Below, piece by piece: positions 63,913-64,000 of a stretch of 64,000 bases of DNA. The DNA is from Kluyvera sichuanensis (GTDB lineage: Bacteria; Pseudomonadota; Gammaproteobacteria; Enterobacterales; Enterobacteriaceae): NCBI RefSeq assembly GCF_014218705.1, contig NZ_JABBJF010000020.1, forward strand, positions 31,997-95,996, written 5' to 3'. A program made the position numbers and the translations under genes. Position 1 is the first letter of the stretch, and the number at the start of each line of letters is the position of its first letter. The notes below the pieces were generated by a model. It saw only the letters and a list, made by a program, of their open reading frames with translations. It ran no database searches and was not told the DNA's origin.

Positions 63913-64000
63913 ACCGGAAACATAGGTAACACTTTAGACCGGATACATGGGTAACAGTTATAACAGGCATAGAAGAGGAGACTCGCTATGCCCTGGACTG
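63913..64000 (+). mobile_element. Probable left end of an insertion sequence (IS481-like)
   Basis: Two direct 19-bp repeats ACCGGAAACATAGGTAACA (63913-63931) and ACCGGATACATGGGTAACA (63938-63956), 25 bp apart and 17/19 identical, then AAGAGGAG and an ATG. Such repeated ACATGGGTAAC motifs before a MPW-type transposase start are what I recall of IS481-family elements. The outer boundary cannot be placed, and the right end is outside the window. Confidence 0.5.
63988..64000 (+). CDS. Start of a probable transposase (cut by window edge)
   Basis: ATGCCCTGGACTG reads MPWT, seven bases after AAGAGGAG. IS481-family transposases often begin with MPW. Only four codons are visible, so the call rests on the upstream repeats and the start. 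Confidence 0.45.

Overview
The window is a chromosomal segment of a member of the Enterobacteriaceae, most like Enterobacter or a close relative (Lelliottia, Kosakonia, Klebsiella). Protein sequences and gene order follow the E. coli K-12 segment from msrA to lptG closely, but several blocks are present that K-12 lacks at these places: a chemoreceptor gene, a nine-gene sugar-acid-type catabolic cluster, miaE, and an RTX-protein island. A family of palindromic intergenic repeats (CCCTCACCCTAACCCTCTCCCC type) is scattered through the segment, as is common in Enterobacter and Klebsiella.

Layout. 1-6700: end of msrA (minus), then tamA-tamB-ytfP. 6800-12330: ppa (minus) and the ytfQ-ytfR-ytfT-yjfF galactofuranose ABC importer, with a GalR/GalS-like operator upstream. 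12344-13979: a chemoreceptor gene behind a near-consensus sigma-28 promoter. 14092-19844: fbp, mpl, a GNAT acetyltransferase, darP (yjgA), pmbA and cybC. 20146-28882: a cluster of PRD protein, SFCGS protein, DUF4312, DUF4311, DUF4310, metallohydrolase, DgaE-like lyase, DgaF-like aldolase, exported lactonase and BglG-type regulator. 28900-31611: nrdG and nrdD with overlapping NrdR and FNR sites upstream. 32006-36266: treC, treB, treR. 36424-39329: mgtL leader peptide and mgtA.

39403-49461 is an accessory region between mgtA and ridA. It holds two small envelope-protein genes, then a tandemly duplicated two-gene unit: a small protein of unknown function followed by an RTX protein. The first RTX copy is a truncated pseudogene. 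The second is about 2200 codons, with an FrpC-like self-processing module and six calcium-binding repeat modules, and is interrupted by one extra G in a G9 tract. A G10 tract in the partner gene and nine copies of an 8-bp repeat upstream suggest phase variation. No type I secretion genes accompany it.

49547-63804 returns to the conserved backbone: ridA, pyrI, pyrB with the pyrL attenuator, tabA, argI with ARG boxes, rraB, miaE, an unrecognised membrane protein, yjgM, valS, holC, pepA, lptF and lptG. The last 90 bases look like the left end of an insertion sequence, probably IS481 family.

The two most interesting regions are the DUF431x/DgaEF-like cluster, where four uncharacterised genes stand where the four PTS permease genes stand in the dga operon, and the RTX island. 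I saw no rRNA, tRNA or CRISPR array. All comparisons with other genomes are from memory, and no database search was run.
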